Positions 28,207-37,240 of a DNA stretch of 64,000 nt are shown one piece after another. The DNA is from Gammaproteobacteria bacterium (GTDB taxonomy: Bacteria > Pseudomonadota > Gammaproteobacteria > Pseudomonadales > Halieaceae). Position 1 is the stretch's first letter. Every line of letters begins with the position of its first letter. The stretch covers positions 248,001 to 312,000 of the forward strand of contig JANSYN010000005.1 of NCBI GenBank assembly GCA_024742415.1. Reading direction: 5' to 3'. Both the position numbers and the translations under genes were made by a program. Below the pieces are notes generated by a model, which had not been told where the DNA came from, did not search any database, and saw nothing but the letters and a program-made list of their open reading frames with translations.

Positions 28207-30478
28207 ACTGACACGCGACCTGGTGCTGGTGGGTGGTGGCCACAGCCACGCCATTGCGCTGCGCAGGCTGGCTATGCGGCCGCTGGCCGGCGTGCGCATA
28301 ACGCTCATCTCGCCCTCCAGCCACACGCCTTACTCGGGCATGCTGCCCGGGCTGGTGGCAGGGCACTACACCTTCGAGGAAACCCACATAGACCTGGCGA
28401 AGCTTTGCCAGTGGGCGGGTGCACGGTTTGTCTGTGCGCAAGTAACGGCGCTGGATCCGCACAATCAGTGTGTCTCTGTCCAGGGCAGGCCCGCCATACA
28501 CTACGATGTCATCAGCCTCGATACAGGCTCCGAGCCAGAGCTGGACAGCGTACCCGGAGCGCGCACTCATGCAACACCGGTGAAACCCGTGGCCCGGTTG
28601 TGGCAGCGATGGCAGGCATTCGAGGCACGCATGGCGGCACTGCACGAGCGCCCCGCGCGCATCGGCATTGTCGGTGGGGGTGCCGGCAGTGTGGAGTTAG
28701 CCCTTGCCATGGCCTACAGGGTACAAACCCAGTCGTCACCGTCGCAGCTGCGACGCAGCGCACAGGGCGGGCCGCCCGCGAGTTCGGTCAGCGCGCCATC
28801 AACAGGCCTGCAGCAGGCGCGGCACACCGTGCAGGTGGAACTCTGGTGCGGCGCCGAGGACATCCTGCAGGCGTATAATATGCGTGCACGCCGTGCGGTG
28901 AAACGCGCATTGCATGAAGCGGGCATCGTGCTCCACACGCAAGCCCGTGTAGTGGATGTGCAGGCAGATCGCCTGACCACGGCCGATGGCCGTCAGGGAG
29001 AGTTTGATGAGCTCTTCTGGTGCACTGGCGCAGCCCCCGCACCGTGGGTTGCGGCCAGCGGCCTGGCAACGGACGCCGCCGGTTTTCTGGCCGTGAATGA
29101 AATGCTGCAATCGCATGACGATCCTGCAGTGTTCGCCGCCGGTGATATCGCCGCGTTTACCGCAGACCCAAGACCGAAGGCGGGTGTTTATGCAGTGCGC
29201 CAGGCACCGGTGCTTGAGCACAACCTGCGCGCCCTGTTGGAGGGCCGCACGCTGCGACGCTATCGTCCACAGCGCAGGTTTCTGTCGCTGTTGTCTCTGG
29301 GGGAGAAGCGCGCCACCGCGGAGCGTGGCCGGTTTTCTGCGACAGGCGCCTGGGTATGGCAGTGGAAGGACCGCATTGACCGAAACTTCATGGCGCGGTT
29401 TTCGGCCCTTCCCACAATGTCGGTGCCTGCGACCAGCGCTGCCGTGGCGCAACAGCCGTGCGGGGGTTGCGGTGCCAAGGTCGGTGCCCAGGCGCTGGCT
29501 GCAGTGTTGGCAGAACTGGCGACGCTGTATCCAGAGCACTGTTCTGCCGCCGTTAATGACGCAAGTCCTGTGCCTGTAGCACCTGGGCAGCGCATCGTGC
29601 AGAGTGTTGACGTGCTGCGCCAGATCGTCGCCGACCCATGGTTGATGGGCCGTATAGCGGCTAACCATGCGTTGAGCGATTTGTATGCCTGCGGTGCGCG
29701 CCCGGTTTCTGCCCTGGCAGCGGTAACACTGCCCTTTGCCAGTGCGCGCGTGTTACAGCGCGACCTTTTCCAGATTCTGGCCGGTGCCATGGCTACGTTC
29801 GCCGCTGCCGACTGCAGACTCAACGGCGGCCACAGTATGCAGGGGCCTGAGTTGCAGCTTGGTTTTACGGTTAACGGTGTTGCCATGGATTGCTCGGACG
29901 ACAAGCCAGGACTGCTGGGTAAAACCGGCGCTGCAGCAGGCGATGCACTGGTGCTGACCAAGCCCCTGGGTACTGGCGCGCTGTTTGCGGCGCACATGCT
30001 GCAGGCGACCGATGGGCGTGACATCCAGGCCGCAATCGCCATGATGCTGGCCAGCAATGCGCGTGCCGCGCAGCTGGCGTTGTCGCACCGGGCAACGGCC
30101 TGCACCGATATCACGGGCTTTGGCCTGCTCGGCCACCTTCTGGAGATGTTGGCCGACGACCAGGGTGCGCAACTGGAGGCCAGCGCTGTGCCCCTGCTGC
30201 CCGGTGCGATGTCTGTGGTGCAGGCGGGAATGGCGAGCACGATGGCGCCGAGTAACGTGGCCAGCTTTGGTGCGCGATTGCGCAGTTCCGCCGACGCGGT
30301 GCGGGCGCAATTGTTGTTTGACCCGCAGACCAGCGGCGGCTTGTTGATCGCTGTGCCCGGTGCGCAGGCTGCTGAACTGTGCACTGCGCTGCGCCAGTCA
30401 GGCTACACGTCGGCGGCCGTGATTGGCCGGGTATGCGCCTGTGACAATCCTGCCGGTGTCAGGGTCGAATTGCGTTAG
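28190..30478 (+). CDS. selD: Selenide, water dikinase fused to NDH-2-like flavoprotein
   Basis: SelD makes selenophosphate from selenide and ATP. Here it is the C-terminal half (about residues 415-762) of a 762-residue fusion. The SelD active site is CGGCGAK, with catalytic Cys427 (not selenocysteine) and Lys430, followed by NGGHSMQGPE and DPQTSGGLL. The N-terminal half is a pyridine-nucleotide-disulfide/NDH-2-like domain with LVLVGGGHSH and GIVGGGAGSVELAL dinucleotide sites and VFAAGDIAAF. Fused SelD of this kind is known; the flavoprotein may deliver reduced selenium. GTG 28190 lies inside mnmH and follows AGGA, indicating coupling. Confidence 0.95.
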   Translation: MQPVAELTRDLVLVGGGHSHAIALRRLAMRPLAGVRITLISPSSHTPYSGMLPGLVAGHYTFEETHIDLAKLCQWAGARFVCAQVTALDPHNQCVSVQGRPAIHYDVISLDTGSEPELDSVPGARTHATPVKPVARLWQRWQAFEARMAALHERPARIGIVGGGAGSVELALAMAYRVQTQSSPSQLRRSAQGGPPASSVSAPSTGLQQARHTVQVELWCGAEDILQAYNMRARRAVKRALHEAGIVLHTQARVVDVQADRLTTADGRQGEFDELFWCTGAAPAPWVAASGLATDAAGFLAVNEMLQSHDDPAVFAAGDIAAFTADPRPKAGVYAVRQAPVLEHNLRALLEGRTLRRYRPQRRFLSLLSLGEKRATAERGRFSATGAWVWQWKDRIDRNFMARFSALPTMSVPATSAAVAQQPCGGCGAKVGAQALAAVLAELATLYPEHCSAAVNDASPVPVAPGQRIVQSVDVLRQIVADPWLMGRIAANHALSDLYACGARPVSALAAVTLPFASARVLQRDLFQILAGAMATFAAADCRLNGGHSMQGPELQLGFTVNGVAMDCSDDKPGLLGKTGAAAGDALVLTKPLGTGALFAAHMLQATDGRDIQAAIAMMLASNARAAQLALSHRATACTDITGFGLLGHLLEMLADDQGAQLEASAVPLLPGAMSVVQAGMASTMAPSNVASFGARLRSSADAVRAQLLFDPQTSGGLLIAVPGAQAAELCTALRQSGYTSAAVIGRVCACDNPAGVRVELR

Positions 30479-30518
30479 GCGCCTGGCACGGTGCTGGCAG
30501 CAGCAATGGCCGCGCCGC

Positions 30519-30944
30519 CTAGTTCTCGTTCCAGTAGCGCGACATCTCCAGAAAGAGAAACGACGCTGTCCAGGTAATCAGGATCAAACCGGTGAGTGAT
30601 TCCAGGCCGGTCAAAAAGCGCAGGGCACCGAACGGTTCGATGTCGCCAGTGCCCAGGGTGGTGTAGGTGGTGAATGAAAAGTACACCGCGTCCAGGAAAC
30701 TGCCGTCGAAGTTGCCCTGCAGGTGACCCCAGTTGTCGGCGTGATGCATGACATAAAACGACGCCGCAAACAGCCAGACCTCAGCAACGTGCGCACCAAA
30801 GGCGATAAACACGCCAATCACAACGCGGTACTTCTGGACGCTGCTGATGCGCGGGAGCAATACGGTGGTGCGGCGCAGCACCTCGTAGTGAATCAGCACA
30901 GCAAGTGCTATAACCAAAGAATTTATCAGGAATACAACAGCCAT
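30519..30944 (-). CDS. Two-TM potassium channel-like protein
   Basis: A 141-residue ion-channel-2 family protein: N-terminal TM (VVFLINSLVIALAVLIHY), a second TM, a pore helix and the filter TLGTGD at residues 96-101, then an inner helix (SLTGLILITWTASFLFLEM). The canonical K+ filter is TVGYGD; here Tyr is replaced by Thr. No cytoplasmic RCK domain is present. It follows the glycosyltransferase-like gene after only 27 bp, so the two form one transcription unit. Confidence 0.85.
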   Translation of the reverse strand: MAVVFLINSLVIALAVLIHYEVLRRTTVLLPRISSVQKYRVVIGVFIAFGAHVAEVWLFAASFYVMHHADNWGHLQGNFDGSFLDAVYFSFTTYTTLGTGDIEPFGALRFLTGLESLTGLILITWTASFLFLEMSRYWNEN

Positions 30945-30971
30945 GTGGCGCTCCCTGCAAAGGCGAAGGCG

Positions 30972-32855
30972 CTAGAAAATCGTGATTCTGGTCGCCGCTT
31001 CGCGCAGCGCAGGCCACGCTTCAAGGGCATCTGCGAATGCGCGAAGGTTACTGCGCAGCGCCGCCCACAGTGCGGCCTCCGGCGTGTTTTCAGCAACGCC
31101 ACCAAAGCGCACCGGTACGCCATTGCGCCCGATGGCCTTGAAATAGCGGCGACGCCTTGCATCCAGTAACTCGCGCCAGGGCGCGTGGTCTTTCGGCGCC
31201 TTGCGTAGCTGGTCAGTTAACTGGTGCACGGCGTTGGCCTGGTCAATCGCCAGGGCGCAGCGAAACTCGCTGGACAGTTCTTCGTCAGATTTTTGAGCAA
31301 TGCTGCGCAGCAGGTTGATCAGGTGCGCCGTGCGATCTGCGCTTGTCATGCTGCGATCATCAGGGCGTTGCGACACGATGTAGTTTTCGATCAGCGCAAT
31401 GCCGGCGACTTCCGGGGTCACGTTGACATGGCCGTGGCGTTCCTCGAACGGCACATGGGGCACCGCCCAGGGATAGTTCAGCACCATGGAGTCAGGGTAG
31501 ATATAGTCCACCATTGCCCCAAATAGCTGGTCTTCACCCCGGAATGCCGGAAAATAGGGCGGCAGTAACGCGGTGTTATCCAGGCCGGTAACCTGTGACA
31601 TGTTTGCCTGCCCGGAGAAGGTTGGCTGTGACCACCCCATCCAATACTGGCGCGTAGCGATTTTTGGTTCCAGCGTTGCCGGATCCTGCAAGAGCCTGTT
31701 CAGCGAATCGCCCGTAAGGCCAAAGCACCAGGCGGTGTCCTGGGTGCCCGGGTCGCCGAAGGTGCCGTTTTGTGTAACCAGCACGGTACTGTTGCTGGTC
31801 ACGCGCTGCAGGATTTCCTGCTGGCTGCCCTCGAGGTCCTGCTCGGTTACATCCTGCAGGCCAAGCCTGGCCAGCGCGTCGCCCAGTTTGAGCCCGAGGC
31901 AGTGGAGGTGGCCGCGCAGCGGATCTTCGTCGCGCTTGACGCCACGAGTTTTCCAGGCTTCTTCCGATGGATAAAATTCTGCTTCGCACATGCCATCATA
32001 GAAGCGCACACCCTCGCGCAAGAAGGGCCCGTCGATGGCACTGCACAGTACATCGTCATCGAGCATGATGGCTCGATAGCCGGTTGAAAGTAGCAGGCAG
32101 AGCGTGCGCGACAGCCCAAAGGTTTTCTGGCCTTTCCAGTGCTTGTGATCAAGCAGGAAGTCGATTGAGCTTGCCGCTCCGGGGACGTGCTCGTGCAATC
32201 CGCTAATTAGCGCGGCGCGTTCGGTAGCGCCAACGTACTGCATATTTCTTGGGCTGCTGAGATTGAAGTTACTGACCAGTTCGCGGTTTACATCTGCGTT
32301 ACTGGTATCGCGCGAATCGTCGATCAGGTACAGGGATTCATGGCGGCCGATTTCAGCGCCGCGCAACATCGATTCCAGCAATCGCTCAACCGCGGCAGGT
32401 CGGTCGCAGGTGATCACGAAAACACGGGATTCAGCCAGCGAAGTGCTGGCCTGTGCGGCGCTCCTGGCAACGGCAAGGCGGTCATCTGCCGCTGTCAGCA
32501 AGCCCGCATCCCGTACGGTGCCCAGCACCTGTAAAACGCCGTCGACGTCGCCGCCAAGCTCGGGCATGTAGGCCGTAAGAAACTCGGCGTGGCCCTGCAG
32601 GGTGCGGAAGGTTTTGCAGTGTTCCAGTGCAATCGCCACATCCCTGGTCACGACGCTCTGGCACGGTTTGTCTTTGCTGACCAGAAGCACGGTATTGCTG
32701 GGCAGGTTGATTTCTTCACAGGCCCCGAACGCGTAAAGGTGGCCGTCATCGACCACCGGTTCACGGGCTTGCGGTTCCGCAGCCGGGCGCTGCGTCTTAG
32801 TCTTGCCCGGCTGGCCCACGTTATAGGAATAAGAGATGTTATAGTCGCTGCTCAT
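30972..32855 (-). CDS. GT-A glycosyltransferase-like protein with possible PqqD/RRE-like N-terminal domain
   Basis: A 627-residue cytoplasmic protein. Residues about 48-122 look like a small winged-helix PqqD/RiPP-recognition-element domain (strands around TVLLVSKDK, then helices ending VLGTVRDAGLL). From residue 144 a GT-A-like domain begins (SRVFVITCDRPAAVERLL, LYLIDDSRD) with an acidic LDDD metal site at 265-268 in YRAIMLDDDVL. The C-terminal 120 residues are helical. No precursor peptide is visible nearby. Both assignments are from pattern resemblance only, so the function is open; protein or peptide glycosylation is one idea. Co-transcribed with the K+ channel-like gene. Confidence 0.75.
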   Translation of the reverse strand: MSSDYNISYSYNVGQPGKTKTQRPAAEPQAREPVVDDGHLYAFGACEEINLPSNTVLLVSKDKPCQSVVTRDVAIALEHCKTFRTLQGHAEFLTAYMPELGGDVDGVLQVLGTVRDAGLLTAADDRLAVARSAAQASTSLAESRVFVITCDRPAAVERLLESMLRGAEIGRHESLYLIDDSRDTSNADVNRELVSNFNLSSPRNMQYVGATERAALISGLHEHVPGAASSIDFLLDHKHWKGQKTFGLSRTLCLLLSTGYRAIMLDDDVLCSAIDGPFLREGVRFYDGMCEAEFYPSEEAWKTRGVKRDEDPLRGHLHCLGLKLGDALARLGLQDVTEQDLEGSQQEILQRVTSNSTVLVTQNGTFGDPGTQDTAWCFGLTGDSLNRLLQDPATLEPKIATRQYWMGWSQPTFSGQANMSQVTGLDNTALLPPYFPAFRGEDQLFGAMVDYIYPDSMVLNYPWAVPHVPFEERHGHVNVTPEVAGIALIENYIVSQRPDDRSMTSADRTAHLINLLRSIAQKSDEELSSEFRCALAIDQANAVHQLTDQLRKAPKDHAPWRELLDARRRRYFKAIGRNGVPVRFGGVAENTPEAALWAALRSNLRAFADALEAWPALREAATRITIF

Positions 32856-32998
32856 TAGCGGTAGATCCGGACGTGAAGGTTGTTTTTGCTGAGCGAAACG
32901 GTGCTTCCCTCAGAGCGCGCAGCATAGCATTTGGTGCTGACAGCGGCCACCGGCCCCCGCGCGCGGACGTGGCCTCCATTCCCATGGGAGAGTAAACA

Positions 32999-33337
32999 TT
33001 GCTAATGCAACGCAGCGCCCTGATGGTGTATGCACTGCTGGTTACGGCTCTGTCACTGCAGCCCGGTGGTGTTGCCGCGGTGGGTGCCTATGACAAACTG
33101 GCGCACTTTTTTACCTATGCCGTATTTGCCTGCCTGGCATGGCATGCACTGCGAGTAAAGCGCAGTTACTGGCTGGTGTGCCTGGCCATTCTGGTTTATT
33201 CCGGTGCACTGGAAGTTGCCCAGTCGTTTATCCCATTGCGCATGATGTCGATGCTGGACTTACTCGCCAATGCCGCTGGCCTGGTCGCGGGCATGACGGC
33301 GATGTATTTTCTGAACAGGCGTCGCAGCCACGCATAA
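32999..33337 (+). CDS. VanZ-like membrane protein
   Basis: A 112-residue protein with four hydrophobic segments and the VanZ-type DKLAHFFTYAVFACL and SMLDLLANAAG motifs. Short VanZ-like proteins are common in Gram-negatives and are often found near surface-polysaccharide genes; their role is not established. GGGAGAG lies 6 nt before TTG 32999; ATG 33005 is the alternative start. Divergent from the glycosyltransferase-like gene. Confidence 0.85.
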   Translation: MLMQRSALMVYALLVTALSLQPGGVAAVGAYDKLAHFFTYAVFACLAWHALRVKRSYWLVCLAILVYSGALEVAQSFIPLRMMSMLDLLANAAGLVAGMTAMYFLNRRRSHA

Positions 33338-33425
33338 GAGCGCTGACGCGCAGCGGCCTGGTGCCATGTCGGCTCTGGTGTTACCGCCAGTGCTGTGGGC
33401 AGCCTGTGCGGTTACTGACGTCCCG

Positions 33426-34796
33426 TTACCTGCGCGTCAGACGCAGTCTGGCGGGTTCCTGCGGTCTTGATACGCCCCCCATTTGCCGGACGGAGGGTTG
33501 CGCGCTGCCCGTATAACAGGTTGACACCGAGAATCGCGAAACCAGCTGTGTGATCACCACCTTGGCCATATGCAGCGAAAACCGCTGTGCGGGGCACGCA
33601 TGCTTGCCGTGGCCAAACGTGCTGATGGTTTCCTTGCCCGCTGGTTGCACGTTGGCCGCGAGCTTGTTGCCAACGTAATGATCGGGGTTGAATTGCGCCA
33701 GTTGCGGCGTTTGCGTATTGGTGACCGAGAGCATGCTGGTAATGTAGATGCCGGGACGCACCGCATAGGTTTGCTCGCCGTCATCGAACTCAAGTGGCGC
33801 CATGACTTTGCGCAGTGTCAGGGAACGCTGTGCGAGTCGCACCGACTCCATCGTGACCTGTTCGAGCAACGTCATACTGTTGAGCGCCTCGGTGCATTGC
33901 AAAAAACCCGCGCCGTGCCGTGCGCGCGTGGCTGTAATCTCATCGATGACCGCTGCCTGCAGTTCACTGTCCTGAGCAAGGTGCACGCAAACCCAGGCGA
34001 CGGCCGCGTACAGGTTCGAGAGAAACCCCTGGTTGGCATTGATCACGTTGTTGAGGACTTTGGTTTCGAAGTCGTCTTCGCCGGCGAAGTGTTCGCGCAG
34101 AATATCTGCGCCAGAATAATTCCTGTGAGGATGCGCATCGTGCTCAGCCAGAAGCTCAGGGATCAACTCGTACAGCGCGCGTGCGGCGGCTTTCTCTTTG
34201 GCCTTGTGCGTCTTGATGGTCTCCAGTGTTTTTGCCGGGTCGACGAATGCGCTCTCCTGATCCAGCACATCAAAGTGCAATTTCAGTGCCTGCCAGCGTC
34301 CCTGGGCTGCGGCAGCCTCGCCAATCCATAGGCCATAGCCCACCCGCTGCTCCAGGGTACGGATGGCATCGAAGATGTCGATTTCGCGGGAATCGCCCCA
34401 TCGGTTGAGTTCGAGGTCAACAACGCGGTTCATGGTTTGCAGGTAGCCCGGCATATGCTTGTGCTGCAGGAGACGGTAGAACAGCCGGGCATCAACATGG
34501 ATAAGAATCTCGATCGGCGTCTTGAAGCGGATCATGTCGAAAGTGGCAGCGTGAAAGCTCGCCTGCTCTTCCTCAAACCGGTACAGCGCCTCCAGGCCCT
34601 TTGCCGAGAACGTCATCAGCAGCGGATAGCCGAAAACATCTACAATGAAAGTATCGCCGTAACTAGCGCGCAGTTCCTGCAGATAGTCCGTGGGGCTTTC
34701 GATAAAGCGCAGGCCGCTACCAATGTGTTGCAGTTCTTCCTGGTGCACGGGTGGCAGCGGCGACACCAGTTGTGCGATAACAGAAGTATCAGTCAT
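33426..34796 (-). CDS. Cytochrome P450
   Basis: A 456-residue heme monooxygenase with heme Cys401 in FGHGKHACPAQR and the K-helix ESVR at 317-320. The I-helix region (NVINANQGFLSN, about 250-261) lacks the acid-alcohol pair (A/GGxDT) used by ordinary P450s to activate oxygen. In this it resembles CYP7/CYP8-like enzymes more than CYP51. It may use a different proton path or catalyse isomerisation rather than hydroxylation. It lies 110 bp downstream of the CoA-transferase gene on the same strand, probably in one operon with the two dehydratases. Confidence 0.92.
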   Translation of the reverse strand: MTDTSVIAQLVSPLPPVHQEELQHIGSGLRFIESPTDYLQELRASYGDTFIVDVFGYPLLMTFSAKGLEALYRFEEEQASFHAATFDMIRFKTPIEILIHVDARLFYRLLQHKHMPGYLQTMNRVVDLELNRWGDSREIDIFDAIRTLEQRVGYGLWIGEAAAAQGRWQALKLHFDVLDQESAFVDPAKTLETIKTHKAKEKAAARALYELIPELLAEHDAHPHRNYSGADILREHFAGEDDFETKVLNNVINANQGFLSNLYAAVAWVCVHLAQDSELQAAVIDEITATRARHGAGFLQCTEALNSMTLLEQVTMESVRLAQRSLTLRKVMAPLEFDDGEQTYAVRPGIYITSMLSVTNTQTPQLAQFNPDHYVGNKLAANVQPAGKETISTFGHGKHACPAQRFSLHMAKVVITQLVSRFSVSTCYTGSAQPSVRQMGGVSRPQEPARLRLTRR

Positions 34797-34906
34797 AAAT
34801 AAACCCCGACTGCTGGCAACTGTAGTGCAGCGGTTGCCTGTTACCGCGGATTGCGCTCACGCTTGTTGCCGGCGCGCGTGAAAGGCGCGTGTCGAAGCGG
34901 GGCGGC

Positions 34907-36130
34907 TTATAGCGCACCGCCGTCGCGCAAGCGCGTGATATCTTCTTCGGCAAAGCCCAGTTCACCAAGAATCGCTTCAGTGTGTGCGCCCAGTGACGGG
35001 CTGGGCGGCGCGCACCCTGATGGCGTCTTGCTGAAATGTACGGGATTCTGTGGTTCCACCATGGGCCCTGCCACCGGATGGTGGCTTTGCACAAACAGGC
35101 CATTGGCCTGCATCTGGGGGTTGCCTGGCAGTTCTTCCAGCGCATTGGCCCTGGCACAGGGCACACCGGCCGCTTCAAGCTTGGCCAGTGTCTCATCGAC
35201 GTCGAGCTCCAGCGCGCGCGCAAACACCTGGTTGCTGATGTCCACCACCAGGTGATTGTGGGCAGAACGGTCCATGATAGTTGCCAGGCCCGGGTCGCTG
35301 GAATCGACATCGAAAGCGGCACACCAGCCGTGAAAATCCGCATCCGAAACTGGCGCGGCCTGCGCGTAGCCGTTCTTGAATTTCAGCAGCCTTGGGTCGG
35401 CCGACGGCTGCAGGCCGCCGTGCGCGTCCTCGGAGGTGAACTGCGCCGTGCCGGATTTATCCACCCATAAAAAACTGGCTACGGCGTCAACCATCGCCAG
35501 TTGCACATGTTGTCCGCCCGCACCGCGCTCGCGCGCAAACAGCGCCGCCGTGATGGCCTGGCAGGCCATGTTGGCGGTCAACTTGTCGGCAAAGAGCTGC
35601 TGATACTGTGAGGGTTCGCCAATGCGTTTGTCATTCTGGGTCATGGCAACACCGGCGAAGGCCTGTACGACATTATCATAAGCCGCTTTGCCGGCCATTG
35701 GCCCTTCATGTCCGAAGCCGGTAACGGACAGGTAGATCAACTGCGGGTTGAGCGCCGAGAGCGTGGCGTAGTCGGCCTGCAGGCGCTCGGCGACGCCGGG
35801 CCGGAAGTTATGCAGGATGACGTCCACTTCCCTGATCAGGCGGTGCAGCACTTCTACCCCGCCTGCGGTTTTCAGGTTCAGGGCCAGGCTGCGCTTGCCG
35901 CGATTGACGTTCTGGTAAATCGCGCTGACGCCGTTACAACTGGCCCCAACGTAGCGCATGAGGTCGCCGATGCCGGGCGGTTCGATCTTGATAACCTCGG
36001 CGCCCTGGTCGGCCAGAATGCCGCCGGCTAGCGGTGCGGCGATCATCGTACCGATATCGAGAATTTTGATGCCCGCCAGCGGGCCGTCTATTGTTCGCTG
36101 CGCGCTGTTGTTGCTGTCGAGATTATTCAT
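34907..36130 (-). CDS. CaiB/BaiF family (class III) CoA transferase
   Basis: A 407-residue class III CoA transferase that moves CoA between carboxylic acids through a covalent Asp-acyl intermediate. It starts with GIKILDIGTMIAAPLAGG, then LADQGAEVIKIEPPGIGD, NVNRGKRSLALNLK and SVTGFGHEGP, with the candidate catalytic Asp in AAYDNVVQA. AGGA precedes ATG 36130. The gene follows the two MaoC-type dehydratases (76 bp) and precedes the P450, indicating catabolism of a CoA-activated acid. Confidence 0.93.
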   Translation of the reverse strand: MNNLDSNNSAQRTIDGPLAGIKILDIGTMIAAPLAGGILADQGAEVIKIEPPGIGDLMRYVGASCNGVSAIYQNVNRGKRSLALNLKTAGGVEVLHRLIREVDVILHNFRPGVAERLQADYATLSALNPQLIYLSVTGFGHEGPMAGKAAYDNVVQAFAGVAMTQNDKRIGEPSQYQQLFADKLTANMACQAITAALFARERGAGGQHVQLAMVDAVASFLWVDKSGTAQFTSEDAHGGLQPSADPRLLKFKNGYAQAAPVSDADFHGWCAAFDVDSSDPGLATIMDRSAHNHLVVDISNQVFARALELDVDETLAKLEAAGVPCARANALEELPGNPQMQANGLFVQSHHPVAGPMVEPQNPVHFSKTPSGCAPPSPSLGAHTEAILGELGFAEEDITRLRDGGAL

Positions 36131-36206
36131 GAAGCGACTTCCTGTTAGCGTCTATGCATGTTGTTGCTTGGCTGACTTACCGATCGAGGCCGTTCGGCAT
36201 GCTGCG

Positions 36207-36659
36207 TCATGCCGGGTTTTTACGCGGCAGCCTGACGGTAGCCTTGCCGGGGGTGGTCACACCCACCTGGTCGTTTTCCATGAGGATGTTCAGGTCGACC
36301 AGTGCGCGGTCATCTTCCATGCGCTTGTCAGTCACGGTGGCATGGACACGCACGGTGGCCCCGGCACTGTTCATACCGCGCATCTGGAAGCTGAGTTTTT
36401 CGACCCAGCCGCTGCGCCCTGCCCAATCGGTGAGCAGGCGCCCGAGCATGCCAGTGGTCCAGCCGGTGTTGTAGAAAATTCCCGGCATGCCGCTTTCCTG
36501 CGCGAAGTCGCTGTCGTGATGTACCAGGTTCCAATCCTGTGAGCCGCTGACCTGCAGCACCATTTCGGTCCAGTTCAGTGTCTTGCTGAAGCCGGGTAAC
36601 TCGTCGCCCACGGACACGTCCTCCCAGTAGCGCTCCTGTGCATAATTGATGGCACTCAT
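36207..36659 (-). CDS. MaoC-like hot-dog dehydratase
   Basis: A 150-residue hot-dog protein with the hydratase-2 segment SQDWNLVHHDSDFAQESGMPG, in which Asp and His would hydrate an enoyl-CoA. Single-domain MaoC proteins of this type usually pair with a FAS1-like partner to form a heterodimer, and exactly such a gene overlaps it by 4 bp (ATGA at 36656-36659). GGAGG precedes the ATG. Confidence 0.9.
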   Translation of the reverse strand: MSAINYAQERYWEDVSVGDELPGFSKTLNWTEMVLQVSGSQDWNLVHHDSDFAQESGMPGIFYNTGWTTGMLGRLLTDWAGRSGWVEKLSFQMRGMNSAGATVRVHATVTDKRMEDDRALVDLNILMENDQVGVTTPGKATVRLPRKNPA

Positions 36660-37240
36660 GGTTGTTTTCCTCCAGAAACATTGCGTTGCGCGTCGCTGGC
36701 GACCTGCTCAGGTGACCGGTGAATCAGCATCGTATTGCGCCACCTGGCAACGACCGTATCGTGTTGATTGAAGAACGCTGTTTCGGTAACGATCCAGATA
36801 GCACTGGGGTCGAGGCTGATGGGCTTGTTGAACACATCGGCGATGCGCAGTTCCAGGCGCAGGGTATCGCCGACGCGAATCGGCTCGAGATACTCCCAGG
36901 CAACCTCCATATTAATACCGCGGTCGCCCGGTGTGGGCACACCGAAACTGAATACGGCGGTGGTCTCTGCGTCGGTGCCCGCTGCGGCCGTTGGTGGCCA
37001 GGGGCCGTCTGCGGCGAAATAGGTGGGTAACATTGATGGCGGTACGATAACGCCGCCGTGCGGCCCTTGCGCGGCGATCTCTGGGTCGAGAAACGCCGGG
37101 TTTAAATCGCCGACCATATGGCAATGGCGGCGAATCGGATCAAACTCAACAGGGTAGCGACCGCGCGCCTCACTGATGAGTTTGCCTATCCATTCCTCTT
37201 TTATGGCGTCCAGGTCGTAGTCGTCAGGGTGCATGGTCAT
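36656..37240 (-). CDS. FAS1-like dehydratase (MaoC_dehydrat_N) subunit
   Basis: A 194-residue protein with the N-terminal MaoC-like dehydratase fold: IGKLISEARGRYPVEFDPIRRHC, then GGVIVPPSMLPTYF and ETAFFNQHDTVVARW. It overlaps the MaoC gene by 4 bp, so the two are likely subunits of one hydratase. ATG 37240 has GAGG 8 nt upstream and is chosen over an upstream start at 37300. It is the first gene of the dehydratase-CoA transferase-P450 operon. Confidence 0.9.
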   Translation of the reverse strand: MTMHPDDYDLDAIKEEWIGKLISEARGRYPVEFDPIRRHCHMVGDLNPAFLDPEIAAQGPHGGVIVPPSMLPTYFAADGPWPPTAAAGTDAETTAVFSFGVPTPGDRGINMEVAWEYLEPIRVGDTLRLELRIADVFNKPISLDPSAIWIVTETAFFNQHDTVVARWRNTMLIHRSPEQVASDAQRNVSGGKQP

